Shown here one piece after another: positions 1 to 9,942 of a stretch of DNA of 64,000 nt (positions are counted from its first letter, which is position 1; each line of letters begins with the position of its first letter). The notes under the pieces were generated by a model that worked only from the letters and a program-made list of their open reading frames with translations, made no database searches and was not told the DNA's origin. Source of the stretch: Bradyrhizobium hereditatis (GTDB lineage: Bacteria; Pseudomonadota; Alphaproteobacteria; Rhizobiales; Xanthobacteraceae); the NCBI RefSeq assembly GCF_020329435.1, contig NZ_JAGKJK010000011.1, positions 124,001 to 188,000 on the forward strand, in the 5' to 3' direction. Made by a program: the position numbers and the translations under genes.

Positions 1-19
1 AAAGACTTCATCTGGGAAG

Positions 20-31
20 GGTAGAACTACC
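20..31. promoter_or_regulatory. Short palindrome upstream of the first gene
   Basis: GGTAG-AA-CTACC forms a perfect 5-bp inverted repeat, and a second CTACCC copy follows at once. It lies 28 bases before the GGDEF-EAL start codon and could be an operator or a small hairpin in the leader. No T-run follows, so it is not an obvious terminator. The function is unknown. Confidence 0.25.
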
Positions 32-58
32 TACCCCAACAGGACACGTGCCCCCGAA

Positions 59-2404
59 ATGCAGCTCGCCCATCAGAGCGGAGAGCCGGATCAGCGACAG
101 ATATCGCCGAAGATTTCGGCAGCGCTGATCGATTCGCTCTTCGAAACTCAAGGTCCGGTGCATGTTGGAATCTTCTTCCTGGCCGTCGCCGCGAGCCTGA
201 CCGCGCTGAAGACCGGCGAAAATCTGATCTGGGCATGCCTCGGGCTTCTGCTGATGGCCGGCGCGATCCGGGCTTTCGATTTGCAGCGGTACCAAGCGCG
301 CAAAGCGAGCCTGACGGCTGATGAAGCTGAACGCTGGAAACAGCGATATCAGATCGGGGCGATGATCCAGGCCGCTGCAATCGGCATATGGGGCGCTGTC
401 ACTATGCTGAGCAGCGACGATGCCGTCGCCCACATGATTTGTTTGTCCGTCATTACCGGGGTCGTGTCGGGAGGTGCAGGCAGGGCTTATGGACGCCAAT
501 GGATATTCCAGCTGCAGGCTGCACTTGCCTTCGGTCCGATGGTGATCGCGTTGGCGCTGCGTGGCACGCCCTACTACGTCGCCATGTCAATTATCACCGC
601 CGCATTCCTGCTTGTCGTCATGCAGATGTCGGCCAATCTGCACGGCATATTCTTGCGGGCGCTTCTGGCGCGCGAGCGCGAGGCGGCGCTCGCTGCACAA
701 TTCGATACTGCCTTGAACAACATGCCCCACGGTCTGTGCATGTTTCGAAGCGACGGAGAGCTTGCGGTGATGAATCACCGCTTCCGCGAAATGATGGATC
801 TGTCCGAAGATCTCGTGCAGCAGGGCGCTAACGCGCGTGACATCATCGCCGCTTGCGTGGGTGCCGGATCGATCTCGACGGCGAGCGGACAAATGATCCT
901 CGCCGAAATCGAGAATTCGCAGGCCAAGGACCTCGTCACCGCCGATCCCGACATCTCCAGAAACCGCTCGCTATCCTGGACTTTCCAACCGATGGCTGGC
1001 GGCGGCGCGGTCGTGCTCCTGGAAGACATTACCGAGCGGCGTAACTCCGAAGCCAAGATCAGCCATCTGGCGCGGTACGACGAACTGACCGATCTCCCCA
1101 ACCGGGTCAATTTCCGCGACGAGATCGGACATCTTCTGGCGGCCCAACAGGGCGCCGAACAGTTATCGGCATTGCTGTTCATCGACCTCGACCAGTTCAA
1201 GCAGGTCAACGACACGCTCGGTCATCCCTGTGGCGACCAGTTGCTGTGCGCCGTAGCTGGTCGCCTGCGTGAGATGCTGCGGCCCGAGGATTTCGTGGCT
1301 CGCTTCGGTGGCGACGAGTTCGTAGTGTTCCAGCAGAACATCCATTCCGCCGACGACGCCGCCGGCCTCGCCCGGCGCATCGTCGACCGCCTGAGCGAGC
1401 GCTACAAGATCGACAATCATCTGGTCGAGATCGGCGCCAGCGTCGGCATCGCCATGACTTCGCACGGCATTAGTGCCGACACACTGCTCAAGAACGCCGA
1501 TATGGCGCTCTACCGCGCCAAGGCCGACGGCCGCGGCACCTTCTGCTTCTTCCGCGATGAGATGGCGCAAATCGTCGAATCCCGCCGTATCCTCGAACTG
1601 GACCTGCGCAAGGCGCTGGCCAACGAGGAATTCGAGCTGTTCTTCCAGCCGCTGGTGAATCTCAAATCGGGACGGATTTCCACCTGCGAGGCGCTGATAC
1701 GCTGGAATCATCCGGTTCGTGGCACGGTTTCGCCGACCGATATCATTCCGATCGCCGAGGACATGGGTCTGATCGTCGACCTCGGCCGCTGGATCTTGCG
1801 CAAGGCCTGCATGGAATGCATGAAGTGGCCCGAAGGTGTCAGCGTCGCCGTCAACTTCTCGCCGCAGCAATTCCACCAACGCGACGTGCTGAGCGAAGTC
1901 CGCTACGCCCTCGAAGTCTCCGGCCTGCCGGCGAACCGGCTCGAAATCGAGATCACGGAATCCTCGCTGCTGCGTAACACGCAACTGACGCACGATGTGC
2001 TGTCGCAATTGCATTCGCTCGGTGTGCGGATATCGCTCGACGATTTCGGCACCGGCTATTCGAGCCTCAGCTATCTGCACAACTTCCCCTTGCAGAAGGT
2101 GAAGATCGATCGCTCCTTCCTGGAAGGGATCGATAGCGACCGACCGCTGACGCTCCTGCGCGGCGTAGCCAGGCTGTCAGCCGATCTTGGAATGTCGGTC
2201 GCGGTCGAGGGCATCGAGACCAACGAGCAACTCGAATTGATCAGCGCCGACGGGGCGGTAACGGAAGCGCAGGGCTATCTGTTCAGCCCGCCGGTCCCCG
2301 CCGTGCGCGTCAGGCAGCTGCTCAACGCGTCGCATGGTCGCCGCTTGCCTGACGATCAGATCGTCGCTGTTGCTTCGCGATCTATCGCCCTGACTTCAGG
2401 GTAA
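59..2404 (+). CDS. Membrane-bound GGDEF-EAL c-di-GMP turnover protein
   Basis: This 781-residue protein should make and/or degrade cyclic di-GMP at the inner membrane. Residues about 35-205 hold roughly six hydrophobic segments forming an integral sensor. A PAS-like segment follows (about 215-330, NNMPHGLCMFRSDG), then a GGDEF domain with an intact GGDEF at 417-421 preceded by an RPED inhibitory site. The EAL domain (about 520-770) has EAL at 544-546 and the DDFGTGYSSL and AVEGIET motifs, so both active sites look complete. Such tandem proteins are often biased to one activity, which sequence alone does not settle. The ATG at 59 has only a weak ribosome-binding site. The gene stands alone, with the next one starting 150 bases later. 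Confidence 0.93.
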   Translation: MQLAHQSGEPDQRQISPKISAALIDSLFETQGPVHVGIFFLAVAASLTALKTGENLIWACLGLLLMAGAIRAFDLQRYQARKASLTADEAERWKQRYQIGAMIQAAAIGIWGAVTMLSSDDAVAHMICLSVITGVVSGGAGRAYGRQWIFQLQAALAFGPMVIALALRGTPYYVAMSIITAAFLLVVMQMSANLHGIFLRALLAREREAALAAQFDTALNNMPHGLCMFRSDGELAVMNHRFREMMDLSEDLVQQGANARDIIAACVGAGSISTASGQMILAEIENSQAKDLVTADPDISRNRSLSWTFQPMAGGGAVVLLEDITERRNSEAKISHLARYDELTDLPNRVNFRDEIGHLLAAQQGAEQLSALLFIDLDQFKQVNDTLGHPCGDQLLCAVAGRLREMLRPEDFVARFGGDEFVVFQQNIHSADDAAGLARRIVDRLSERYKIDNHLVEIGASVGIAMTSHGISADTLLKNADMALYRAKADGRGTFCFFRDEMAQIVESRRILELDLRKALANEEFELFFQPLVNLKSGRISTCEALIRWNHPVRGTVSPTDIIPIAEDMGLIVDLGRWILRKACMECMKWPEGVSVAVNFSPQQFHQRDVLSEVRYALEVSGLPANRLEIEITESSLLRNTQLTHDVLSQLHSLGVRISLDDFGTGYSSLSYLHNFPLQKVKIDRSFLEGIDSDRPLTLLRGVARLSADLGMSVAVEGIETNEQLELISADGAVTEAQGYLFSPPVPAVRVRQLLNASHGRRLPDDQIVAVASRSIALTSG

Positions 2405-2499
2405 TCAACCCCGGGGTGTCCGTGCGCTCGATACGGCTCATCCGGATTTTTGCGGGCTGCAAAGGTTAACCCTAACGTTTCTAAGCCTTTGCAATTTTG

Positions 2500-2514
2500 T
2501 TAAGGAACCATTAA
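2500..2514. promoter_or_regulatory. Perfect CtrA-type site (TTAA-N7-TTAA)
   Basis: TTAA GGAACCA TTAA matches the alphaproteobacterial CtrA consensus exactly. It sits 43 bases before the start codon of the FeeM/LuxI-like gene, a position where a bound regulator could act on the promoter. A further TTAACCCTAACG lies about 30 bases upstream. Binding is inferred from the motif only. Confidence 0.5.
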
Positions 2515-2557
2515 TCTTCCGTTACTCGTGGAAGTTGTCGGAAGATTAGGAGCTCAT

Positions 2558-3298
2558 ATGAAGGCTGGAGCCGAACCGCGCAATCCGCTCTTTGTGCGGG
2601 GGGCAGGGCTATTCGATCGCGTCGACTACCGACTCCTAGAAACTCCCGAGGAAAAGGACGCTCTCTATTTGATGCGTTACAGAGCCTATCTGCATGGCGG
2701 ATTAATCCTGCCATCAGAGTCTCAGCGCGTCAGCGATCCTTACGACGATGCGCCGAACGCCTGGACGTTCGGAATCTATGTCGACCGTGAACTCTGCAGT
2801 TCTCTCCGCGTACACGTTCTGACGCCGGAATCGCGGACGTCCTTTGCAACCGAACTGTTCGGCGATGTTCTTCACCCGCGCCTCGATCGCGGCGAAGTCA
2901 TCATTGATCCCGCTCGATTTGTTGCAGATCCCGACAAGGCACAACGTTATCCGGAACTGCCCTACTTGACGGTGCGGCTAGCCTATCTGGCATGTGAGCA
3001 TTTCAACGCCGATACCGGGCTCGCGCAGGTTCGTGCCGAGCATCAGGCGTTTTATCGCCGGGTCTTCCTGCAGGAGACCATTGCCGAGCCCCGTTCGTTT
3101 CCCAACGTGTTGAAGAAAGTGGCATTGATGGCGTGCGATTTTCCAACCGTGCGGGAACGTGTCTTGACCCGTTTTCCTATCATGCGCTCGAGCGCCTTTG
3201 AGCGGCGGATGCTGTTCGAGCGCCCGGCTGAGGGCCGATTCTTTCCGGGCGCGGTTGTCAAATCCTTCGAGCGCCCCTCGATTGTGCCGAACGGCTGA
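2558..3298 (+). CDS. LuxI/FeeM-like N-acyl transferase (GNAT fold)
   Basis: A 246-residue protein resembling the autoinducer-synthase/N-acyl amino acid synthase (FeeM) branch of the GNAT fold, which moves an acyl chain from acyl-ACP to an amino group. The layout fits: a MRYRAYL segment near residue 45, a YDDAPNAWTFGIYVDREL strand pair, then the EVIIDPARFVAD core strand and a helix-rich C-terminal half. I start at the ATG at 2558 because AGGAG lies 5 bases upstream; the GTG 30 bases earlier has no such site. No luxR-type regulator is adjacent. The acyl donor and acceptor cannot be read from sequence, and it could be a general GNAT enzyme. Confidence 0.65.
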   Translation: MKAGAEPRNPLFVRGAGLFDRVDYRLLETPEEKDALYLMRYRAYLHGGLILPSESQRVSDPYDDAPNAWTFGIYVDRELCSSLRVHVLTPESRTSFATELFGDVLHPRLDRGEVIIDPARFVADPDKAQRYPELPYLTVRLAYLACEHFNADTGLAQVRAEHQAFYRRVFLQETIAEPRSFPNVLKKVALMACDFPTVRERVLTRFPIMRSSAFERRMLFERPAEGRFFPGAVVKSFERPSIVPNG

Positions 3299-3526
3299 GC
3301 CTGCGAATTTTGGCTAAACCTCACCCGTCGGGTTTTTGGGCAAGATGATGCTTGCCTTCACCATCGCGCCACATTTACAAATCATTAACTATCGCAATCG
3401 CTTTTCACGGTTTGTCGGCATTTGATCGGGTCTGGCAAGGTTCCATCAAGGTTGACGGAACGTTCGTTTAACCATCGATCTGTAGACCGGATAGCAGTCG
3501 AAAAACGTGAGCGTGGAGGCTCCGGA

Positions 3527-4018
3527 ATGAAATACCAGATGCGTATCCTCCAGGGATGGAAGCTGGCGGCTGTGGTCGCTGTGGCGCTGTCGATGGGCGC
3601 CTGCGCCAAGAACAACGTCGGCGCCGATGGCGCGATGGCCAGCGCGGCGACCCCGGGGAGCCAGCAGGATTTTGTGGTCAATGTCGGCGACCGCGTGTTC
3701 TTCGAGAGCGACCAAACCGATCTGAGCCCGCAGGCGATCGCCACGCTAGACAAGCAGGCGCAGTGGCTGCAGACCTACAACCGCTATTCCTTCACCATCG
3801 AAGGTCATGCCGACGAGCGCGGCACCCGCGAATACAACATCGCGCTCGGCGCACGCCGCGCCCAGTCGGTGCGCAGCTATCTCGCTTCGCGCGGCATCGA
3901 TCCGAACCGGATGCGCACGATCTCCTACGGCAAGGAGCGCCCCGTAGCGGTCTGCAACGACATCTCCTGCTGGTCGCAGAACCGCCGCGCCGTCACGGTG
4001 CTGAACGCCGGCGCTTGA
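3527..4018 (+). CDS. pal: Peptidoglycan-associated lipoprotein Pal
   Basis: Pal is the outer-membrane lipoprotein of the Tol-Pal system, tethering the envelope to peptidoglycan during constriction. The 163-residue product has a signal peptide ending in the lipobox MGAC (Cys near residue 25), then an OmpA-like domain with FTIEGHADERGTREYN and LGARRAQSVRSYL, including the Asp and Arg that bind diaminopimelate. The ATG at 3527 is chosen because GGAGG precedes it and the signal peptide begins there; the frame is open 105 bases further upstream without signal-peptide character. cpoB follows after an opposing gene. tolB, often just upstream, is not in the window. A strong terminator follows. Confidence 0.95.
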   Translation: MKYQMRILQGWKLAAVVAVALSMGACAKNNVGADGAMASAATPGSQQDFVVNVGDRVFFESDQTDLSPQAIATLDKQAQWLQTYNRYSFTIEGHADERGTREYNIALGARRAQSVRSYLASRGIDPNRMRTISYGKERPVAVCNDISCWSQNRRAVTVLNAGA

Positions 4019-4044
4019 GGCGAATCGCTTTTCCGCAGTTCACA

Positions 4045-4074
4045 GCCGGCGCCTTCGGGCGCCGGTTTTATTTT
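4045..4074 (+). terminator. Rho-independent terminator after pal
   Basis: GCCGGCGCC, loop TTCG and GGCGCCGGT form a 9-bp GC-rich stem closed by a stable UUCG tetraloop, followed by TTTTATTTT. It lies about 25 bases after the pal stop and runs into the end of the opposing hydrolase gene, so pal is probably transcribed separately from cpoB. Confidence 0.85.
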
Positions 4075-4943
4075 GGCCGGGTGATGAACTGGCGGATGAC
4101 GGCCATGGCGCGCTCGGGTACGTCGGGTACGACGCCATGTCCGCAGCCCGCAAAGCGTTCGAACTGCACGAGATGCGGCGGCAGGGCGGCGGCGATATCT
4201 GCCTGGCTCTCAATCGGGTGCATCGGATCGTCCTCCCCGCCCAGCACCAAGGTTGGACACCGGATGCGGGCAAGATCCGGAAACATGTTGAACTTGTCGC
4301 TTTCGCCGTCGGGTCTCGCGAACCAGTGCAGCGCCACCTCCGGACGATTGACCGCACGGCGCGCCATATCCGGATCACGCGGAATTCGCGTATAGGCCGG
4401 CATCGCGATCCGCCGCCAGGCGTCGCGCTCTGCCAGGTCCCACGGCTCTTGAGTCTGCAGGAACCGGCGCCTAGCCAGCGCGCCCGCTTCCGGCCCGCCA
4501 AAGCGCTCGAACAACGCGACGCGACGCTCCGGATAGGAACCGCCCCGGGCTTCGGTGCTGATCAGGATCAGCTTGGAGGGGTGCTCCGGGTGCCGCGTGG
4601 CATAGGACAGCGCGACCGTGCCGCCAAACGATGCCCCGAGCACGATCGGATCGACGATGCCGAGCGTGTCGCAGAACGCGGCAACATCGTCGCCCCATTG
4701 TGCCAGATTCCAGCCGTCTTGCCGGCCGTCCTCGCTGCGGCCGTTGCCGCGATGGTCGAGATAGATGATCTGGGCCACGTCGGACAAGACGGAATAGGCT
4801 GGCCGGTAGATCGAATGGTCGGCGCCCGGGCCGCCATGCAGCATCAGCAGCACCGGCTTTTCCCGCATGATGGGGCCATCGGGAACGAGCTTCGCGCCCT
4901 CGACGTCGAAGAACAGCCGCACCCCGTTCACGGACACGTGCAT
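4068..4943 (-). CDS. Alpha/beta hydrolase, proline iminopeptidase-like
   Basis: An alpha/beta-hydrolase of 291 residues. HGGPGADHS is the oxyanion-hole segment, DHRGNGRS a conserved turn, and GASFGG carries the nucleophile Ser. An Asp in GGEDDPMHP and a His in GCGHGVVPD complete a triad. The HGGPG signature resembles the S33 proline iminopeptidase group, but the true substrate may be an ester or lactone. I prefer the ATG at 4943, which has AGGGAG 9 bases upstream, over the in-frame ATG at 4985, which lacks such a site. It lies antiparallel between pal and cpoB, interrupting the usual pal-cpoB pair. Confidence 0.85.
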   Translation of the reverse strand: MHVSVNGVRLFFDVEGAKLVPDGPIMREKPVLLMLHGGPGADHSIYRPAYSVLSDVAQIIYLDHRGNGRSEDGRQDGWNLAQWGDDVAAFCDTLGIVDPIVLGASFGGTVALSYATRHPEHPSKLILISTEARGGSYPERRVALFERFGGPEAGALARRRFLQTQEPWDLAERDAWRRIAMPAYTRIPRDPDMARRAVNRPEVALHWFARPDGESDKFNMFPDLARIRCPTLVLGGEDDPMHPIESQADIAAALPPHLVQFERFAGCGHGVVPDVPERAMAVIRQFITRPK

Positions 4944-5124
4944 GAGCTGCAGCTCCCTGGATTTGTGAACGACCCGCCGGGCCATATGGCTTGTCTTGAA
5001 GGGGATACTAAACCATACCGGAACGAGCGAACCGATTCGGAGATGCCAGTCACAATTCCGGCGTACTCCCTCACTCAGAGTGTTCTGCTTTCGTTTGACA
5101 CGTGAATTTCGTCGTCAGGGCAAA

Positions 5125-6261
5125 ATGTCATCCAGATTCCTCAATGCAGCGGGCGTCGCGGCGATGGCCGCGATGCTCGCTTTGTCTGTCCAGCCCTCGT
5201 CCGCCCAGATCACGTTCCCTTGGGAACGTGAACGCTCTCCGCAAGGCTACCCGCAGGGCCAGGTCCAGTCCGACGATGCGGACGCGGAAATGCGGATTCA
5301 GCGGCTGGAAAACCAGCTCCGGCAACTGACCGGCCAGAACGAGGAGTTGCAGTACCGCAATCGGCAGCTCGAAGAGCGGCTGCGCCAACTCGGCGCCGCG
5401 CCGCCGGCACCGGGCGGTCAGCCTCCAGCGGCGCAGCCCAGCGTGGCTGCTGCACCGCCGCCAGTCCAGCCCGGTCCGGCCGCCGATCCGCAGTACGGGC
5501 GGCAGGGCTATCGCGAGCCCCAGGGTTACCCGCAGGCGCAGCCCGGCTATGACCGGCAGCCGCAGATCGCCTCGCCCGCGCCCATCGTGCAGGAGCCCGG
5601 AGCCCCGGCAGCAGGCGGAAGGCGCCGCGGCGATGCTTTCGACCCGACCCAGAATCCCAACGCCCCCGGAGCGCCACGGGCGCTCGGCGGTGGCCAGCTG
5701 CCGATTTCGAGCGATGCCGCGGTCGGCCCCCCAGGCGGACGCGGTGCCGGCGAGCCGCTCAACCTTGGTGGCCCGCGCGATGCGGGCGGAGCGTTGCCGC
5801 CGCCTGCCGCAGCCGCGCCGCCTCCGCGCGGTCCAGGACCGGGCGCCAGCGCCGCACTGACCACGCTGCCGCCCTCGGCAACGCCGAAGGACGAGTTCGA
5901 TCTCGGCATCGGCTATATGCAGCGTAAGGACTATGCGCTGGCCGAAGAGACCATGAAGAACTTTGCGCAGAAATATCCGAGCGATCCGCTGGTCGGGGAT
6001 GCGCAGTATTGGCTCGGCGAAAGCTATTTCCAGCGCCAGCAATACCGCGACGCTGCCGAAGCGTTTCTCGGCGTGACCTCCAAATACGACAAGTCGGGCA
6101 AGGCGCCCGACGCGCTCTTGCGCCTCGGCCAGTCGCTGGCAGCGCTGAAAGAAAAGGAAGCTGCCTGCGCGGCGCTCGGGGAAGTCACGCGGAAATATCC
6201 GCGCGCATCTGCCGGCGTGAAAGCCGCCGTCGATCGTGAGCAGAAGCGGGTTAAGTGCTAA
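5125..6261 (+). CDS. cpoB: Cell division coordinator CpoB (YbgF family)
   Basis: A periplasmic partner of the Tol-Pal system that coordinates envelope constriction with peptidoglycan synthesis. The 378-residue protein has a signal peptide (1-28, ending SSAQ), a coiled coil at about 55-95 (heptads around RLENQLRQLTGQNEELQ), a very long Pro/Ala/Gln/Gly-rich linker (about 95-255), and a C-terminal TPR domain with EFDLGIGYMQRKDYALAEE and YWLGESYFQRQQYRDAAEAF. The linker makes it longer than the roughly 260-residue E. coli protein. I start at the ATG at 5125 because the signal peptide begins there; the frame is open further upstream. tilS follows 50 bases later. Confidence 0.9.
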   Translation: MSSRFLNAAGVAAMAAMLALSVQPSSAQITFPWERERSPQGYPQGQVQSDDADAEMRIQRLENQLRQLTGQNEELQYRNRQLEERLRQLGAAPPAPGGQPPAAQPSVAAAPPPVQPGPAADPQYGRQGYREPQGYPQAQPGYDRQPQIASPAPIVQEPGAPAAGGRRRGDAFDPTQNPNAPGAPRALGGGQLPISSDAAVGPPGGRGAGEPLNLGGPRDAGGALPPPAAAAPPPRGPGPGASAALTTLPPSATPKDEFDLGIGYMQRKDYALAEETMKNFAQKYPSDPLVGDAQYWLGESYFQRQQYRDAAEAFLGVTSKYDKSGKAPDALLRLGQSLAALKEKEAACAALGEVTRKYPRASAGVKAAVDREQKRVKC

Positions 6262-6311
6262 AGCGAAAGCCGGTCGAGGCCGCCATCGGTCTCGGATAGA
6301 CTGGCGACGCC

Positions 6312-7346
6312 ATGCCTGACGACGACCACGCGCCGATTTCGGTGCAGCAAGCAAAAGAGCTGTTCGCGCCTTGGAAGGCCGCGCCCGCGCTTGTGCTGGC
6401 GGTGTCCGGCGGTCCGGATTCACTTGCGCTGATGTGGCTTGCCGCGCGTTGGCGCCGGGCGCTCTCGCGCGGGCCGCGATTGCTGGCCGTCACCGTCGAT
6501 CACGGCTTGCGGCCCGAGGCCGCGCGCGAAGCACGCGACGTCAAGCGCCTCGCACGCGCGCTCGAAGTGCCCCATCGCACGCTGCGTTGGACCGGAGCCA
6601 AACCGAAGACCGGCTTGCCGGCCGCGGCCCGCGCGGCGCGCTATCGGCTGTTGGCGAACGCCGCGCGGGCGACCGGCGCAACCCATATCCTGACCGCGCA
6701 TACCCGAGACGATCAGGCCGAGACGCTGTTGATGCGGTTGCTGCGCGGCAGCGGTATCGCCGGCCTCGCAGCGATGGCGCGCGAGACAGAGCGCGAAGAC
6801 TTGTGGCTCGCGCGGCCGCTCCTGGACATCCCGAAATCCCGGCTCGTTGCGACGCTGGGCAAGGCGAAGATTGCCTTTGCCGACGATCCCACCAATCGCG
6901 ACATGAACTTCACGCGCCCGCGGCTGCGCGCTTTGATGCCGGCTCTGGCCGAGGAGGGCGGCGACAGTCGAAACCTGGCGCGGCTGGCGTCGAGGCTGGC
7001 GCGCGCCAATGCCGCTATCGAAGTATTGGCCGATGGTGCCGAGCGCTACCTCGCTTTAAGTGGTCGCGACGATGCCGCGCGTTTCGGGTTCGACGCGCAG
7101 GCGTTTGCCGGTCTGCCCGAGGAGATCCGGATTAGGCTGCTCAAGCGCGCAATTGACCGGGCCGGCCACGAAGGGCCTGCGGAACTCGGCAAGGTCGAGA
7201 CGCTATCGGCGGTATTGGACAACGCCATTGCGAACGGGCGGAAGCAGGCAAGGCTCAAACAAACGCTTGCCGGGGCTGCGATCAGCCTGACCGAGGGGCG
7301 GATTCATATCGATCCCGCGCCGCCGCGCCGGGGCAGGCGGGTGTGA
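6312..7346 (+). CDS. tilS: tRNA(Ile)-lysidine synthase TilS
   Basis: TilS attaches lysine to C34 of the CAU-anticodon isoleucine tRNA, so that it reads AUA. The 344-residue protein carries the PP-loop SGGPDS at 32-37, then VTVDHGLRPEA and the HTRDDQAETLLMRLLRGSG segment typical of this ATP pyrophosphatase family. DDPTNRDMNFTRPRLR in the middle is a further family signature. The C-terminal domain is short, as in other rhizobia. It lies between cpoB and ftsH, a widely conserved order, and is probably co-transcribed with cpoB. Confidence 0.95.
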   Translation: MPDDDHAPISVQQAKELFAPWKAAPALVLAVSGGPDSLALMWLAARWRRALSRGPRLLAVTVDHGLRPEAAREARDVKRLARALEVPHRTLRWTGAKPKTGLPAAARAARYRLLANAARATGATHILTAHTRDDQAETLLMRLLRGSGIAGLAAMARETEREDLWLARPLLDIPKSRLVATLGKAKIAFADDPTNRDMNFTRPRLRALMPALAEEGGDSRNLARLASRLARANAAIEVLADGAERYLALSGRDDAARFGFDAQAFAGLPEEIRIRLLKRAIDRAGHEGPAELGKVETLSAVLDNAIANGRKQARLKQTLAGAAISLTEGRIHIDPAPPRRGRRV

Positions 7347-7448
7347 GAAGCATTTCCATTCGGCAACATTTGCGCTATCGGGACTGAGAGCCTTAACCAC
7401 CCCGGATAAACCTCGGCTTTTTGCCCCATTTTTTGACCGGGAATCGCG

Positions 7449-7462
7449 TTAAGATGCGTTAA
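7449..7462. promoter_or_regulatory. TTAA pair with 6-bp spacing upstream of ftsH
   Basis: GCGTTAA-GAT-GCGTTAA is a 7-bp direct repeat with a 10-bp period (7447-7462). It gives TTAA-N6-TTAA, one base short of the CtrA spacing. It lies about 20 bases upstream of the proposed ftsH promoter. One helical turn between repeats suits a dimeric regulator, but which one is unknown. Confidence 0.3.
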
Positions 7463-7481
7463 ATAGTCCTGTGTGGTTCCC

Positions 7482-7510
7482 TTGGCATTGACCCTGGCGC
7501 CACCTAAATT
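7482..7510 (+). promoter_or_regulatory. Candidate sigma-70 type promoter of ftsH
   Basis: TTGGCA, a 17-base spacer and TAAATT lie about 100 bases before the ftsH start, in a 267-bp gap that otherwise contains no gene. The -35 element matches the consensus at five of six positions. The overlapping CTTGGC also resembles heat-shock sigma-32 -35 boxes, so RpoH control is possible. This is motif inference only. Confidence 0.4.
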
Positions 7511-7613
7511 GGGATGCAGTGGATCGGGGATTCTCGCCTCACTACCCAAGGATACTCAAGGCTTACTGCCAAGGACATAGGGCCGCGATCCGCGCGACCA
7601 CGAAGGAAGATCA

Positions 7614-9536
<1,923 letters not shown>

Positions 9537-9558
9537 AGCGGGTTGCATATCGAACAAG

Positions 9559-9586
9559 AAACGCGGCGGAAACGCCGCGTTTTTTT
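9559..9586 (+). terminator. Rho-independent terminator after ftsH
   Basis: AAACGCGGCG, loop GAAA and CGCCGCGTTT form a 10-bp perfect stem with a GNRA loop, running into TTTTTT. It lies about 20 bases after the ftsH stop. Confidence 0.9.
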
Positions 9587-9591
9587 GTCGT

Positions 9592-9676
9592 CGTCATTGC
9601 GAAGAGCGAGGCGACGAAGCAATCCATGCCTCGGCACGGGGATAGAATGGATTGCTTCGCTTCGCTCGCAATGACG
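9592..9676. repeat. Dispersed inverted repeat, family A, copy 1
   Basis: The ends CGTCATTGCGA and TCGCAATGACG are exact inverted repeats. Inner arms GAAGCAATCCAT and ATGGATTGCTTC pair as well, so the 85-bp unit folds into one long hairpin. A second copy with the same ends and inner arms lies at 57435-57518. This looks like a REP/MITE-type element of the kind scattered in Bradyrhizobium intergenic regions; no coding capacity is present. Confidence 0.85.
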
Positions 9677-9695
9677 GAGTGGCGGTCCCTGCACG

Positions 9696-9893
9696 TTACG
9701 CCATTCCCGTCGCGCCAAGATGAACGGCCAGGATATGTTCCGGCGTCTCCGTCACCTCGATCGTCTCGCCGTCGCCGCCGACAAAGGCGAGCACGGTGCG
9801 CTCGCCGTCGCGCGCCATGCTGCCGACGAGCGCGATGTTGATATGGATGGGCTGGCCCGTCTCGAACCTCGTGCATTGAATCCAGAAGCGCAT
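9696..9893 (-). CDS. Small conserved-looking hypothetical protein
   Basis: A 65-residue protein that I do not recognise. It reads like a compact beta-strand-rich domain, beginning MRFWIQCTRFETGQPI and containing DGERTVLAFVGGDGETIEVTE. The ATG at 9893 is chosen because AAGGAG lies 7 bases upstream; the frame runs further up but without a better site. It is transcribed away from metE's end on the same strand, about 50 bases downstream of the metE stop, so it could be read through from metE. Confidence 0.6.
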   Translation of the reverse strand: MRFWIQCTRFETGQPIHINIALVGSMARDGERTVLAFVGGDGETIEVTETPEHILAVHLGATGMA

Positions 9894-9942
9894 CGCGATC
9901 TCCTTCATTTGCGGCAAGACTAGAGACGGGGCGCGTCTCACG

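Noticed and set aside
3556..4395. A 279-codon frame overlapping pal and the hydrolase
   Set aside because: It crosses a strong terminator and overlaps two well-supported genes in the wrong frames.
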